23,128 nt of DNA from an uncultured Eubacteriales bacterium (lineage in GTDB: Bacteria; Bacillota; Clostridia; Oscillospirales; CAG-272): assembly GCA_900548735.1 (NCBI GenBank), contig URMC01000022.1:1-23128 (forward strand). The letters run 5' to 3'. Below, one piece after another: positions 14,631-22,166 of this stretch. The notes under the pieces are model-generated. The model worked only from the letters and a program-made list of their open reading frames with translations. It did not search any database and was not told where the DNA came from. Made by a program: the position numbers and the translations under genes. The stretch's first letter is position 1. Each line of letters opens with the position of its first letter.

Positions 14631-15499
14631 GTAAAAAAGCGGCTGTATTTTGCCCCAATCCGGGGGTTGACCGGATGTATCACCTGCAAAGCCCGCTTGC
14701 CGCAGGGCAGTTGTTCCGCACCGAACGCGCGGAAATCTTTCCCGGCAGCAAGGGCGCAAACGTGGCGCTGGCGCTGGCGGGAAAAGGGGTACCGGTCACG
14801 GTGTTCACCTTTACCGGCGGCAGAGCCGGGGCGCTTTCGGAAAGTCTGCTGACCGACCGGGGCGTAACGGTCATCGGCGTGCCGACCGCGTGCGGCGTGA
14901 GGGAAAACACCAAAGTGGTGGAGCCGGGCGGGCGCAGTACCGAATTCAACGAAAACGGCGGGCCCGTGAGCGCCGGCGAGGCGGCGGCATTGCTGTCGCT
15001 TGCCGGAAACGGGACGTATGACGCGCTGTTTTTATGCGGCAGTCTGCCGCGCGGCGTGGCAGAGGATTATTACGCCGCGGCAATTTCCGCGGCAAAGGCA
15101 CGGGGCGCGCTGACGTTTCTCGACACCTCCGGCGCGGCGCTCACCAAGGGCGCAGCCGCGAAACCGGACTTTATTAAGCCCAACGCCGGGGAGCTGGCGG
15201 CGCTGACCGGAGAGCGCGAGCCGCAAACGCTGAGCGCCGCCGCGGTCTTGGCGGAAAAATGGCAAAAAGAACACCCCGAAACCGGGGTCATCTGCACCGC
15301 CGGCAAGGCGGGCGCGGTGTACGTGGGGAGAGAGGGCACGTTCGTGCAGGAAGCCCTGCCCGTCCCCGAAATTCATACCACCGTCGGCGCCGGGGATAAC
15401 TTTTTGGCGGGGTTTGCCGCCGCAATTCTGCAAGGCGCCGCCCCCGAAGAAGCACTGACCCATGCCGCCGAAACCGCGGCAAGGTATATCAGCGAATGA
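14627..15499 (+). CDS. PfkB-family carbohydrate kinase, 1-phosphofructokinase-like
   Basis: The 290-residue product belongs to the ribokinase/PfkB family and looks most like 1-phosphofructokinase (FruK) and tagatose-6-phosphate kinase, which phosphorylate ketose phosphates to bisphosphates with ATP. NPGVDRMYHL opens the protein, the glycine-rich substrate loop PGSKGANVA lies at 39-47, KPNAGELAALTG mid-protein is typical of the FruK group, and TTVGAGDNFLAGF holds the catalytic base Asp257. No sugar-transport or regulator gene accompanies it, unlike a usual fru operon. It overlaps gyrB by four bases and lacks a strong ribosome binding site, so it is probably translated by coupling to gyrB. If it makes fructose 1,6-bisphosphate, the aldolase gene 6 kb downstream would use it. 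The exact substrate is uncertain. Confidence 0.85.
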   Translation: MSKKAAVFCPNPGVDRMYHLQSPLAAGQLFRTERAEIFPGSKGANVALALAGKGVPVTVFTFTGGRAGALSESLLTDRGVTVIGVPTACGVRENTKVVEPGGRSTEFNENGGPVSAGEAAALLSLAGNGTYDALFLCGSLPRGVAEDYYAAAISAAKARGALTFLDTSGAALTKGAAAKPDFIKPNAGELAALTGEREPQTLSAAAVLAEKWQKEHPETGVICTAGKAGAVYVGREGTFVQEALPVPEIHTTVGAGDNFLAGFAAAILQGAAPEEALTHAAETAARYISE

Positions 15500-15520
15500 A
15501 AGGGGACGCGGAGACGCGGC

Positions 15521-15549
15521 GGGGGCGCCTTTTGCAAAAAGGCTCCCCC
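15521..15549 (+). terminator. Strong hairpin after the PfkB kinase gene, possible terminator
   Basis: GGGGG, one mismatch, then GCCTTTT pair with AAAAGGC and CCCCC across a very short loop. It lies 22 bases after the stop codon. There is no U-tract, so termination would be Rho-independent only in a weak sense. Confidence 0.4.
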
Positions 15550-15630
15550 GCACCCCCGCGAAAAATCTTAAAAAATGACGGTGGAGTGCGCCGCCGGGAA
15601 ACGCACCCAACATCCCGGCGACAGCCGCCG

Positions 15631-15796
15631 GGAAGTTTTTGAAAGAGTCCAGAGGAAACTTTTTTCAAAAAGTTTCCTTTGGAAAAGGGCGATTCTTTTG
15701 ATAGCTTTTCTTTGCGCCTTCTTCCTGCAAAGAAAAGCGGGCAAGGACGCTGACAGAGCAAAGGAAAGAGTAACTTTACGTCAGGCGGGAGGATAT
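15631..15796 (+). repeat. A-family double-hairpin repeat, copy 3
   Basis: GGAAGTTTTTGAAAGAGTCC, the GGAAACTTTTTTC palindrome, then GCTTTTCTTTGC/GCAAAGAAAAGC and the tail GGAAAGAGTAACTTTACGTC, in the same order as at 8867-9030. Confidence 0.72.
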
Positions 15797-15865
15797 GAGT
15801 TGCGGCAAAGCGCAACCGCCGCCACCTACGGTATGAGATTTACCCACAATGTTCGCACAAATCCA

Positions 15866-16019
15866 AAGGCTCCCCCCAGTAAAGGGAGCTGGCGCGAGAG
15901 CGCCTGAGGGATTGTAAAGGCTTAGACTTTGCAGAACAGAAAAGAAAAAGATAGTTCCTGTCAGGAACAACCCCTCCGCCGCGCTCCGCGCGGCACCTCC
16001 CCTTACACAGGGCAGGCTT
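15866..16019. repeat. B-family MITE-like element, copy 2 (upstream of gyrA)
   Basis: The right half, from the core GAACAGAAAAGAAAAAGATA to CTTACACAGGGCAGGCT, is nearly identical to 3585-3737. The left end differs by a few bases (TCCCCCCAGTAAAGGG against TCCCTTGTGTAAAGGG), which suggests independent ageing or correction of one arm. It ends 173 bases before the gyrA start codon. Confidence 0.72.
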
Positions 16020-16061
16020 ATCAGTGCGCCGCCGGTTGATGAAATAAAATTTCTTACAGGC

Positions 16062-16080
16062 GGGAGGGGAAACCCCTCCC
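16062..16080. repeat. F-family hairpin, GGGAGGGG/CCCCTCCC
   Basis: A perfect 8-bp stem with an AAA loop, followed by CTACAAAAATTGG, a sequence also found at the very start of the window (ACAAATATTGG). Confidence 0.55.
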
Positions 16081-16191
16081 CTACAAAAATTGGATTTACG
16101 CCAAAAACAGGCGGCCAACGGTTGCCCACAAGCCCCCGACCTTATCAACGACAAACTCCCGTTGCCATGCGGCAACAGAAAGGACGAAAAA

Positions 16192-18744
16192 GTGGAACAT
16201 AAAATCGAACACAATGGCAATATCGAGTTCCCGGATCAGAAAATAGAAAACGTAGACATGGAAAAACGCGTGAAACAGGCGTTTATCGAATACTCCATGT
16301 CGGTGATTATGTCGCGCGCCCTGCCGGACGTGCGGGACGGGATGAAACCCGGTCAGCGCCGCATTATGTACGCGATGTATGAGGATCACCTCACCTCCGA
16401 TAAGCCGTTCCGCAAATCGGCGACCACGGTCGGTAACGTGCTGGGGCGCTATCACCCGCACGGCGACTCCGCCGTGTACGGCACGATGGTGCGCATGGCG
16501 CAGGATTTTTCGCTCCGCTACCCGCTGGTAGAGGGGCACGGCAACTTCGGCTCCGTGGACGGCGACTCCGCCGCCGCTTACCGTTATACCGAGGCGCGGC
16601 TTGCCAAAATCTCCAACGAGATGATGGCGGATCTGGAAAAAGAGGTCGTCAAATTCGTGCCCAACTTTGATAACCGCCTGCGGGAGCCGTCGGTGCTGCC
16701 CTCCCGGTTTCCCAACCTCTTAGTCAACGGCTCGGTGGGGATTGCCGTGGGCATGGCGACCAACATCCCGCCCCATAACTTAGGGGAGGTTATCGACGCC
16801 ACCGTCTACCGCATGGAGCACCCGGAGTGCACCGTGGAGGAGCTGATGCAGTTTATCAAAGGGCCGGACTTTCCCACCGCGGCAACCTGCTACGGCGTAA
16901 ACGGCATTATCGAGGCATACAAAACCGGGCGCGGGCGCGTGATGGTGCGCTCCAAGTGCCATATCGACGAGGATAAAAACGTCATCCACGTCACCGAAAT
17001 CCCGTACCAGGTCAACAAAAGCATGCTGGTACAGGCGATTGCAGGGCTGGTGAAGGACAAGAAAATTGACGGCATTACCGATATCAAGGACGTTTCCAAC
17101 GGCAGAAACGGGATCAATATTATGATTCATTACCGCCGGGACGCAAACGGGCAGGTCATCCTCAATCAGCTTTACAAAAACACCCAGTTGCAGGACACCT
17201 GCGCCATCAATATGCTGGCGCTGGTGAACGGAGAGCCGAAAGTGCTCTCGCTCCCGCAGATTCTCGACCACTATATCGCCCACCAGGAGGATGTGATTAT
17301 CCGCCGCACCAAATTCGACCTGGAAAAGGCAGAGGCGCGCGCGCATATTCTGGAGGGCTATAAAATCGCGGGCGACAATATCGACGAGGTCGTGGATTTG
17401 CTCCGTCATTCCGAGTCCATCCCCGCGGCAAAAGAGAATTTGCAGAACAAATACGGGCTCTCCGAGGTGCAGTCTCAGGCAATCGTGGATATGACCATGG
17501 GCAAACTGACCGGGCTGGAACGGCAGAAAATCGAGGACGAGCTGAACAAACTCTATGCTCAGATTAAAGAGTATCGCGAGATTCTTGCCGATATGGGCAA
17601 GGTCAAAGAGATTATCAAAACCGAAATCACCGAAATCCGCCGCAAATATGCCGACGCACGCCGCACCGATATCGTGGCGGCGGAGGACGACATTCTGCTG
17701 GAAGACCTGATTGAAAAGCACGACTGCGTGATTACCCTCACGCACACGGGCTACATCAAGCGCCAGCCGGCGGACACCTACTCCGCACAGAACAAGGGCG
17801 GCAAGGGCATTATCGGCATGACCACCAAGGACGAGGACTTTGTGGAGAAGGTGGCGGTTGTCCACTCTCACGACTTCCTGATGCTGTTTACCAACACGGG
17901 CAAAGTGTTTATGCGCAAAGCGTATCAGATTCCGGAGGCTTCCCGCACGGCAAAGGGCACCAGCATTGTCAACGTGCTGGAAACCGAAAAGGGAGAAACC
18001 ATCACCGCGATGATCAGCGTGCCGGGCTTTGCCGAGGACGAGTACCTCACCATGGTCACGAAAAACGGCGTGATCAAGCGCACGCTCCTGTCGGAATACG
18101 AATACCAGCGCAAGGGCGGCAAAAAGGCGCTGAACCTGGACGAGGGCGACGAGCTGTTGTTTGTGATGTGCTCCAAGGGCGACCGTGACGTGGTGCTTGC
18201 CACCCACAACGGCGTTGCCACGCGCTTCTCCGAGGGCGCGGTACGCGTTATGGGAAGAACCGCCCGCGGCGTGCGGGGCATCCGGTTGCGCGAGGGCGAC
18301 TATGTGGTCGGCGCCGTGGTGGTGGACGACGAAAAGAGCCTGATTACCATTACCGAAAACGGCTACGGCAAACGCACCGCGTTTGAGGAGTTCCGCACCA
18401 AGGGCAGGGGCGGCATGGGCGTGAACTGCCACAACCTGACCGAAAAGACCGGCGACCTTGCCGGTATCGCCGCCGTGGACGACGGGGACGACCTGATGCT
18501 GATCACCGATCAGGGCACCATCATCCGCACGCCGGTGAAGGCGATCAACGAGTATTCGCGCACCGCGTCCGGCGTGATTGTGATGCGCCTTGGCGAGGGG
18601 CAGAAGATCGTAGGATTCTCCACCGTCGCGCACGAGGAGCCGCAGGAGTCCGAGGAACCCGCAGAAGCGGCGGCGACCGAAGCGACCGAGGCGACGGAAA
18701 CCGCACCCGCGGAAACGGCGGAAAGCACGGAGACGGAAGAATAA
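16192..18744 (+). CDS. gyrA: DNA gyrase subunit A
   Basis: The 850-residue product is the DNA-cutting and rejoining subunit of gyrase. SRALPDVRDGMKPGQRR opens the winged-helix domain, the catalytic tyrosine is Tyr130 in AAYRYTEAR, and the C-terminal beta-pinwheel has the GyrA box QNKGGKG at 533-539, which separates gyrase from topoisomerase IV ParC. A second, imperfect box, QRKGGKK, is at 639-645. I chose the GTG at 16192 because AAAGGA lies seven bases upstream; the frame also extends to an ATG at 16090, which reads repeat DNA, and the ATG at 16258 lacks a binding site. About 36 residues at the C-terminus are a low-complexity acidic tail of Glu, Ala and Thr. The kinase gene and repeats separate it from gyrB. 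Confidence 0.95.
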   Translation: MEHKIEHNGNIEFPDQKIENVDMEKRVKQAFIEYSMSVIMSRALPDVRDGMKPGQRRIMYAMYEDHLTSDKPFRKSATTVGNVLGRYHPHGDSAVYGTMVRMAQDFSLRYPLVEGHGNFGSVDGDSAAAYRYTEARLAKISNEMMADLEKEVVKFVPNFDNRLREPSVLPSRFPNLLVNGSVGIAVGMATNIPPHNLGEVIDATVYRMEHPECTVEELMQFIKGPDFPTAATCYGVNGIIEAYKTGRGRVMVRSKCHIDEDKNVIHVTEIPYQVNKSMLVQAIAGLVKDKKIDGITDIKDVSNGRNGINIMIHYRRDANGQVILNQLYKNTQLQDTCAINMLALVNGEPKVLSLPQILDHYIAHQEDVIIRRTKFDLEKAEARAHILEGYKIAGDNIDEVVDLLRHSESIPAAKENLQNKYGLSEVQSQAIVDMTMGKLTGLERQKIEDELNKLYAQIKEYREILADMGKVKEIIKTEITEIRRKYADARRTDIVAAEDDILLEDLIEKHDCVITLTHTGYIKRQPADTYSAQNKGGKGIIGMTTKDEDFVEKVAVVHSHDFLMLFTNTGKVFMRKAYQIPEASRTAKGTSIVNVLETEKGETITAMISVPGFAEDEYLTMVTKNGVIKRTLLSEYEYQRKGGKKALNLDEGDELLFVMCSKGDRDVVLATHNGVATRFSEGAVRVMGRTARGVRGIRLREGDYVVGAVVVDDEKSLITITENGYGKRTAFEEFRTKGRGGMGVNCHNLTEKTGDLAGIAAVDDGDDLMLITDQGTIIRTPVKAINEYSRTASGVIVMRLGEGQKIVGFSTVAHEEPQESEEPAEAAATEATEATETAPAETAESTETEE

Positions 18745-19156
18745 AAGCAAGAAAGGCTCCCTCCGATGTTGGCGCTTCGCGTCAACAGGAGCAGGCACCA
18801 AGTAACCGAAAGGCTCCCTTTGGCGTTGACGCTTTGCGTCAACAGGAGCCGGCACCAAGTAACCGAAAGGCTCCCTCCGACGTTGACGCTTCGCGTCAAC
18901 AGGAGCTGGCGCGAGAGCGCCTGAGGGAGAGCACGCAACGAAGAAAATTGCACTTGTTTCAGATACCGCGCACAAACCCTGTGCGACAACCGAATGAATT
19001 TCCCCACCGGGCAAAACCCCGCTGTCACGCGCGCTCCCCCTGCCGCCTGACGGCGCCACCCCCCTCCCGGAGGGGGGGCTTGGGGGTGACGTTCAAACAA
19101 CCGAAAAGCTCCCTCCCGGAGGGGGGCTTCCAAAAACACAAAATCGGAGAAGAAAA
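18745..19156. repeat. D-D-D/C repeat block between gyrA and the DUF559 gene
   Basis: Three D hairpin units start at 18752, 18809 and 18866, an exact 57-base period; each reads AAAGGCTCC, a GTTGACGC..GCGTCAAC-type stem, then CAGGAGC. The third unit is the left end of a C element (18867-19081). The stems vary between units. The first stem-loop lies just after the gyrA stop and may end its transcript. A leftover GCTCCCTCCCGGAGGGGGGC hairpin at about 19109-19128 precedes the DUF559 ribosome binding site. Confidence 0.72.
18867..19081. repeat. C-family dispersed repeat, copy 2
   Basis: Shares long stretches with 19590-19785, including CACAAACCCTGTGCGACAAC, CGAATGAATTTCCCCACCG and CTCCCCCTGCCGCCTGACGG. 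The right end reads, in reverse complement, as AAGCCCCCCCTCCGGGAGGG followed by GGGTGGCGCC, an imperfect inverted copy of the left end. It lies directly upstream of the DUF559 gene. Confidence 0.72.
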
Positions 19157-19528
19157 ATGTCACTGCCATACAGTAAAGAGAATGTTTCGTTTGCCCGAAA
19201 CCTCAGAAAAGAGGAAACGAAAGAGGAAAAACACCTTTGGTATGACTATCTTTCCGGTTATCCTGTCCGGTTTCAGCGGCAAAAGCCGATCGGCAGATTT
19301 GTTGCGGACTTCTATTGCCATCAGGCAAAACTGGTAATTGAAATTGACGGCGGACAGCACTACACCGAGACGGGGAGAGAAAAAGACCGGCAAAGAACCG
19401 GGATTCTGGAAGGGGACGCCTTAAAAATTCTCCGCTTTTCCAACCGCGAGATCAATCAGGAGTTTCAAAACGTGTGTGAAATGATTGATAAGGTTGTAAA
19501 AGAAGAACTGGAAAAAAGAAAAAACTAA
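19157..19528 (+). CDS. DUF559 family protein, Vsr-like PD-(D/E)XK nuclease fold
   Basis: The 123-residue protein matches the DUF559 family, small proteins related to the very-short-patch-repair endonuclease fold. The family core is visible: HLWYDYLSGYPVRFQRQKPI, then DFYC with Asp51, then LVIEIDGGQHY with Glu62, Asp64 and His68, which could form a metal-dependent nuclease site. The C-terminus is helical and charged. Its biological role is unknown; such genes are often strain-variable and linked to mobile DNA. The ATG has CGGAGA seven bases upstream. The gene is visibly AT-richer than its neighbours (about 40% GC in 19201-19260 by my count) and is bracketed on both sides by C and D repeats, which points to acquisition together with the repeats. 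There is no partner methylase. Confidence 0.85.
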   Translation: MSLPYSKENVSFARNLRKEETKEEKHLWYDYLSGYPVRFQRQKPIGRFVADFYCHQAKLVIEIDGGQHYTETGREKDRQRTGILEGDALKILRFSNREINQEFQNVCEMIDKVVKEELEKRKN

Positions 19529-19589
19529 CCCAAAGGCTCCCTCCGACGTTGACGCTTCGCGTCAACAGGAGCCGGCACCAAACAACCCA

Positions 19590-19785
19590 AAGGCTCCCTC
19601 CGGGAGGGAGCGGGCGCGAGAGCGCCTGAGGGAGAGTGCGCAACGAAGAAATTTGCACTTATTTCAGATACTGCGCACAAACCCTGTGCGACAACCGAAT
19701 GAATTTCCCCACCGAGCAAAGCCCCCGCCGTTCCGCGTGCTCCCCCTGCCGCCTGACGGCGCCACCCCCCTCCCGGAGGGGGGCT
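19590..19785. repeat. C-family dispersed repeat, copy 3
   Basis: The left end is AAGGCTCCCTCCGGGAGGGA and the right end, in reverse complement, AAGCCCCCCTCCGGGAGGGG: clear terminal inverted repeats, each itself a hairpin. The interior matches copy 2 closely and copy 1 more distantly. Confidence 0.75.
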
Positions 19786-19859
19786 TGGTGGGAGACGTTC
19801 AAACAATCCAAAGGCTCCCTCCGACGTTGACGCTTCGCGTCAACAGGAGCCCTGCCCAA

Positions 19860-19931
19860 ACGTTTTTGAAAGATTTCAAAGGAAACTTTTTGAAAAAGTT
19901 TCCTTTGGCGCGTTCCCCTTACGGGGAGAGG
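19860..19931 (+). repeat. A-family hairpin repeat, copy 4 (short form)
   Basis: ACGTTTTTGAAAGATTTC, then AAAGGAAACTTTTTGAAAAA and GTTTCCTTTGGCGC. The second hairpin is missing. Its right edge, CCCCTTACGGGGAGAGG, supplies the ribosome binding site of the gene that follows; the reverse complement of the same edge (CCGTAAGGGGGAAACG) is at the inverted copy near 9366. Confidence 0.65.
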
Positions 19932-19937
19932 TATTAC

Positions 19938-21083
19938 ATGAAATTACGGATTTTTGCTTTTCTGCTTTGCCTGGCGCTTCTTGCCCCCGCCGCGGTGCTG
20001 CATCCGGCTGCCACGATTTACAGCGGCAAGGCGCTGGATGAAGATTTTATCCGCAACGACAACAGTTCCGGCACCGGCGGGTCGGACTCCGACATAGACC
20101 CCGACGCACCGCCGATTGAGGAGCCGGATCCCACCCCCTCCGAGGATCTGAACAACGATCAGGCGCTCTCGCTGGCGCCCAATTATCACATCATGTATGA
20201 GCTGAACACCGAGCCCAAGGTGCTTCGCGTATACTGTGACCCGTCATACGCCAAGGGCGAGCAGGAGATGCTGCCCTACTCCAAGGCGGCGTGGATTCCG
20301 TGGATCAAATACCGCAAGGACGTGGAGACCGCCTATATCGAGGAGGGCGTGCTGTCGGTGGGCAGATATTCCTTCTTCCGCTGTGAGAACCTGAAAACCG
20401 TGTACCTGCCGCACTCCACCACCAAGGTGGAGAAGATTGTGTTCTACCTGTGCCGCAATCTGGAAACCATTTATTACGCCGGCACGGAGGAGGATTTTCG
20501 CAATAACGTGACGTGGGTGGATTATCAGAACATCGTCGGGGGAGAGAACGACCCGGCAAAGGACAAAATTCACTTTGGCGAGCACGTGAAGGTGGAGTGC
20601 AAAAACCAGGACGGCTACACCTTTTCCGCCTACACGGTGGGCGGCTACAACGTAGGGGACGCCTACACCGTGGCGGCGAAGACCTTTCCGGGGCTGACGC
20701 TGGAGAGCCAGAGCTCATTCGCCGGCAATTTCAAGCGCGGGGACGACTCCACGTATACGTTTACCTACCGGTGCGACCATCATTTTGTGAAAAACGACCC
20801 CGACAAGCCGTGTGCCGACGTGTGCGAGCACTGCGGCATGCCCAACCCCGAGGGGCGGGATCACACCTGGCTGACCGAGGTCCTCTCCAAGCGTAGTTTT
20901 ACCGAAAAGGGCGAGATTCACGAGGTGTGCACGGTCTGCGGGGCAGAGAAGACCGAAACCAAGCCCGCGTACTTCTGGTACGTGTTGATCGGCGCGGGCG
21001 CCCTTGGCGTGATCGGCGGCGTCAGCTTTGCCATTGCGCACCCAATCCGCAAGAAAAAGAAGCTCCGGGAGCTGACTTGGTAA
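19938..21083 (+). CDS. Exported leucine-rich-repeat protein with paired CxxC motifs and C-terminal membrane anchor
   Basis: The 381-residue protein starts with a signal peptide (MKLRIFAFLLCLALLAPAAV, cleavage probably near residue 25). An acidic, Pro/Ser/Asp-rich spacer follows (about 35-75). Around 130-180 are two to three BspA-type leucine-rich repeats (VGRYSFFRCENLKTVYLP, VFYLCRNLETIYYAG). A Cys/His-rich part follows, with CDHHF, CADVCEHCG, HTW and CTVCG, resembling a metal-binding ribbon. A transmembrane helix (YVLIGAGALGVIGGVSFAIA) and a basic tail RKKKK anchor it, with the bulk outside the cell. There is no LPXTG motif. The ATG follows GGGGAGAGG supplied by an A-family repeat; an upstream in-frame extension runs through repeats and is rejected. 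It may be a surface-binding or adhesion protein; I do not recognise a specific function. Confidence 0.75.
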   Translation: MKLRIFAFLLCLALLAPAAVLHPAATIYSGKALDEDFIRNDNSSGTGGSDSDIDPDAPPIEEPDPTPSEDLNNDQALSLAPNYHIMYELNTEPKVLRVYCDPSYAKGEQEMLPYSKAAWIPWIKYRKDVETAYIEEGVLSVGRYSFFRCENLKTVYLPHSTTKVEKIVFYLCRNLETIYYAGTEEDFRNNVTWVDYQNIVGGENDPAKDKIHFGEHVKVECKNQDGYTFSAYTVGGYNVGDAYTVAAKTFPGLTLESQSSFAGNFKRGDDSTYTFTYRCDHHFVKNDPDKPCADVCEHCGMPNPEGRDHTWLTEVLSKRSFTEKGEIHEVCTVCGAEKTETKPAYFWYVLIGAGALGVIGGVSFAIAHPIRKKKKLRELTW

Positions 21084-21112
21084 GTCCGCGCGAAAAAAAT
21101 TCCCGAAAGGGC

Positions 21113-21141
21113 TTGATTTTATGGCGCGTTTCCGTTAAAAT
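21113..21141 (+). promoter_or_regulatory. fba promoter
   Basis: TTGATT (21113-21118) and TAAAAT (21136-21141) with a 17-base spacer, about 40 bases before the ATG. Both hexamers are near consensus, as suits a highly expressed glycolytic gene. Confidence 0.65.
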
Positions 21142-21183
21142 ATAGGGTGGTAAAAGTCCAATAAAAAGCAAAGGAGAACAATC

Positions 21184-22155
21184 ATGGCTCTTGTTACAAC
21201 CACTGAAATGTTCAAGAAAGCCTACGAGGGGCATTACGCCATCGGCGCTTTCAACATCAACAACATGGAGATCATTCAGGCGATCACCGAGGCGGCGGCA
21301 GAGGAAAAATCCCCTGTCATCCTGCAGGTTTCCGCCGGCGCGCGCAAGTACGCAAAGCATGCGTATCTGCTGGCGCTTGCCAAGGCGGCAATCGAGGATT
21401 CCGGCATTGACCTTGCACTGCACCTGGACCACGGCGCGGATTTTGAGATCTGCAAATCCTGCATTGACGGCGGCTTCTCTTCCGTAATGATCGACGGGTC
21501 GAAGCACTCTTTTGAGGATAACATCGCCCTGACAAAAAAGGTTGTGGAGTACGCTCACGCACACGGCTGTGTGGTTGAGGGCGAGCTCGGCAAGCTGGCA
21601 GGCATTGAGGACGACGTGCACGTCAGCGCCGAGGACTCCTCCTACACCCGCCCCGAAGAGGTAGAGGAATTTGTGACCCGCACGGGTGTGGATTCCCTTG
21701 CCATTGCCATTGGCACCTCTCACGGCGCATACAAATTCACCCCTGAGCAGTGCACCCGCAATGCGGAAGGCATTCTCGTTCCCCCTCCGCTCCGCTTTGA
21801 CATTCTCGAAGAAGTGGAAAAGCGCCTGCCCGGCTTCCCGATCGTTCTGCACGGGGCATCCTCCGTTCCGCAGGAATACGTGAAAGAGATCAACGCTCTG
21901 GGCGGCAAACTGCCAGACGCGATCGGCATTCCGGAAGAGGAACTGCGTCAGGCGGCAAAAATGGCTGTCTGCAAGATCAATATCGACTCCGATATCCGTC
22001 TTGCCATGACCGCCGGCATCCGCCGCACGCTGACCAACGACCCCTCCGTGTTCGACCCCCGCACGTACCTGTCGGTCGCACGCGACGAGGTGCGCAAGAT
22101 GGTCAAGCACAAGATTGCCAACGTGCTCGGCTCCTCCGGCGCGCTGAACCACTGA
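21184..22155 (+). CDS. fba: Class II fructose-1,6-bisphosphate aldolase
   Basis: The 323-residue enzyme is a zinc-dependent aldolase that splits fructose 1,6-bisphosphate into dihydroxyacetone phosphate and glyceraldehyde 3-phosphate, central to glycolysis. The signature LHLDHGAD gives the catalytic Asp82 and zinc ligand His83; other ligands are likely His180 in GTSHGAYKF and His223 in LHGASSVP. EGELGKLAG and NIDSDIR are typical of this class. The length is slightly longer than the Bacillus FbaA type, in line with other Clostridia. The ATG follows AAAGGAG. It has its own promoter and a strong terminator. A tagatose-bisphosphate aldolase is the main alternative. Confidence 0.94.
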   Translation: MALVTTTEMFKKAYEGHYAIGAFNINNMEIIQAITEAAAEEKSPVILQVSAGARKYAKHAYLLALAKAAIEDSGIDLALHLDHGADFEICKSCIDGGFSSVMIDGSKHSFEDNIALTKKVVEYAHAHGCVVEGELGKLAGIEDDVHVSAEDSSYTRPEEVEEFVTRTGVDSLAIAIGTSHGAYKFTPEQCTRNAEGILVPPPLRFDILEEVEKRLPGFPIVLHGASSVPQEYVKEINALGGKLPDAIGIPEEELRQAAKMAVCKINIDSDIRLAMTAGIRRTLTNDPSVFDPRTYLSVARDEVRKMVKHKIANVLGSSGALNH

Positions 22156-22166
22156 TAAAGGAGACA

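Larger units (their letters stand above)
15500..16191. other. Kinase-gyrA intergenic region with A, B and F repeats
   Basis: These 690 bases have no supported gene. They hold a GC-rich hairpin (15521-15549), an A element (15631-15796), a 13-mer (15848-15860), a full B element (15866-16019) and an F hairpin (16062-16080). No clear promoter for gyrA stands out, so gyrA may be read from within a repeat or from upstream. Confidence 0.6.
19529..19937. repeat. D/C/D/A repeat block between the DUF559 gene and the LRR protein gene
   Basis: A D unit starts at 19532, a C element at 19590 (again 57 bases on), a further D unit at 19810 and an A-family hairpin at 19860. The order mirrors the block upstream of the DUF559 gene, so the gene lies between direct repeats. 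No other gene is supported. Confidence 0.72.

Noticed and set aside
16090..16191. Upstream ATG for gyrA
   Set aside because: The 34 extra codons read F-repeat DNA and lack a binding site; GTG 16192 has AAAGGA at good spacing.
18752..18912. CRISPR array
   Set aside because: The 57-base periodic units are palindromic and the whole unit repeats, with no unique spacers and no cas genes.
16780..19059. Minus-strand open frame of 759 codons opposite gyrA
   Set aside because: It is antisense to a certain gyrase gene and runs on through the D repeats, producing a repeated PVDAKRQ-type translation; it has no start signal.
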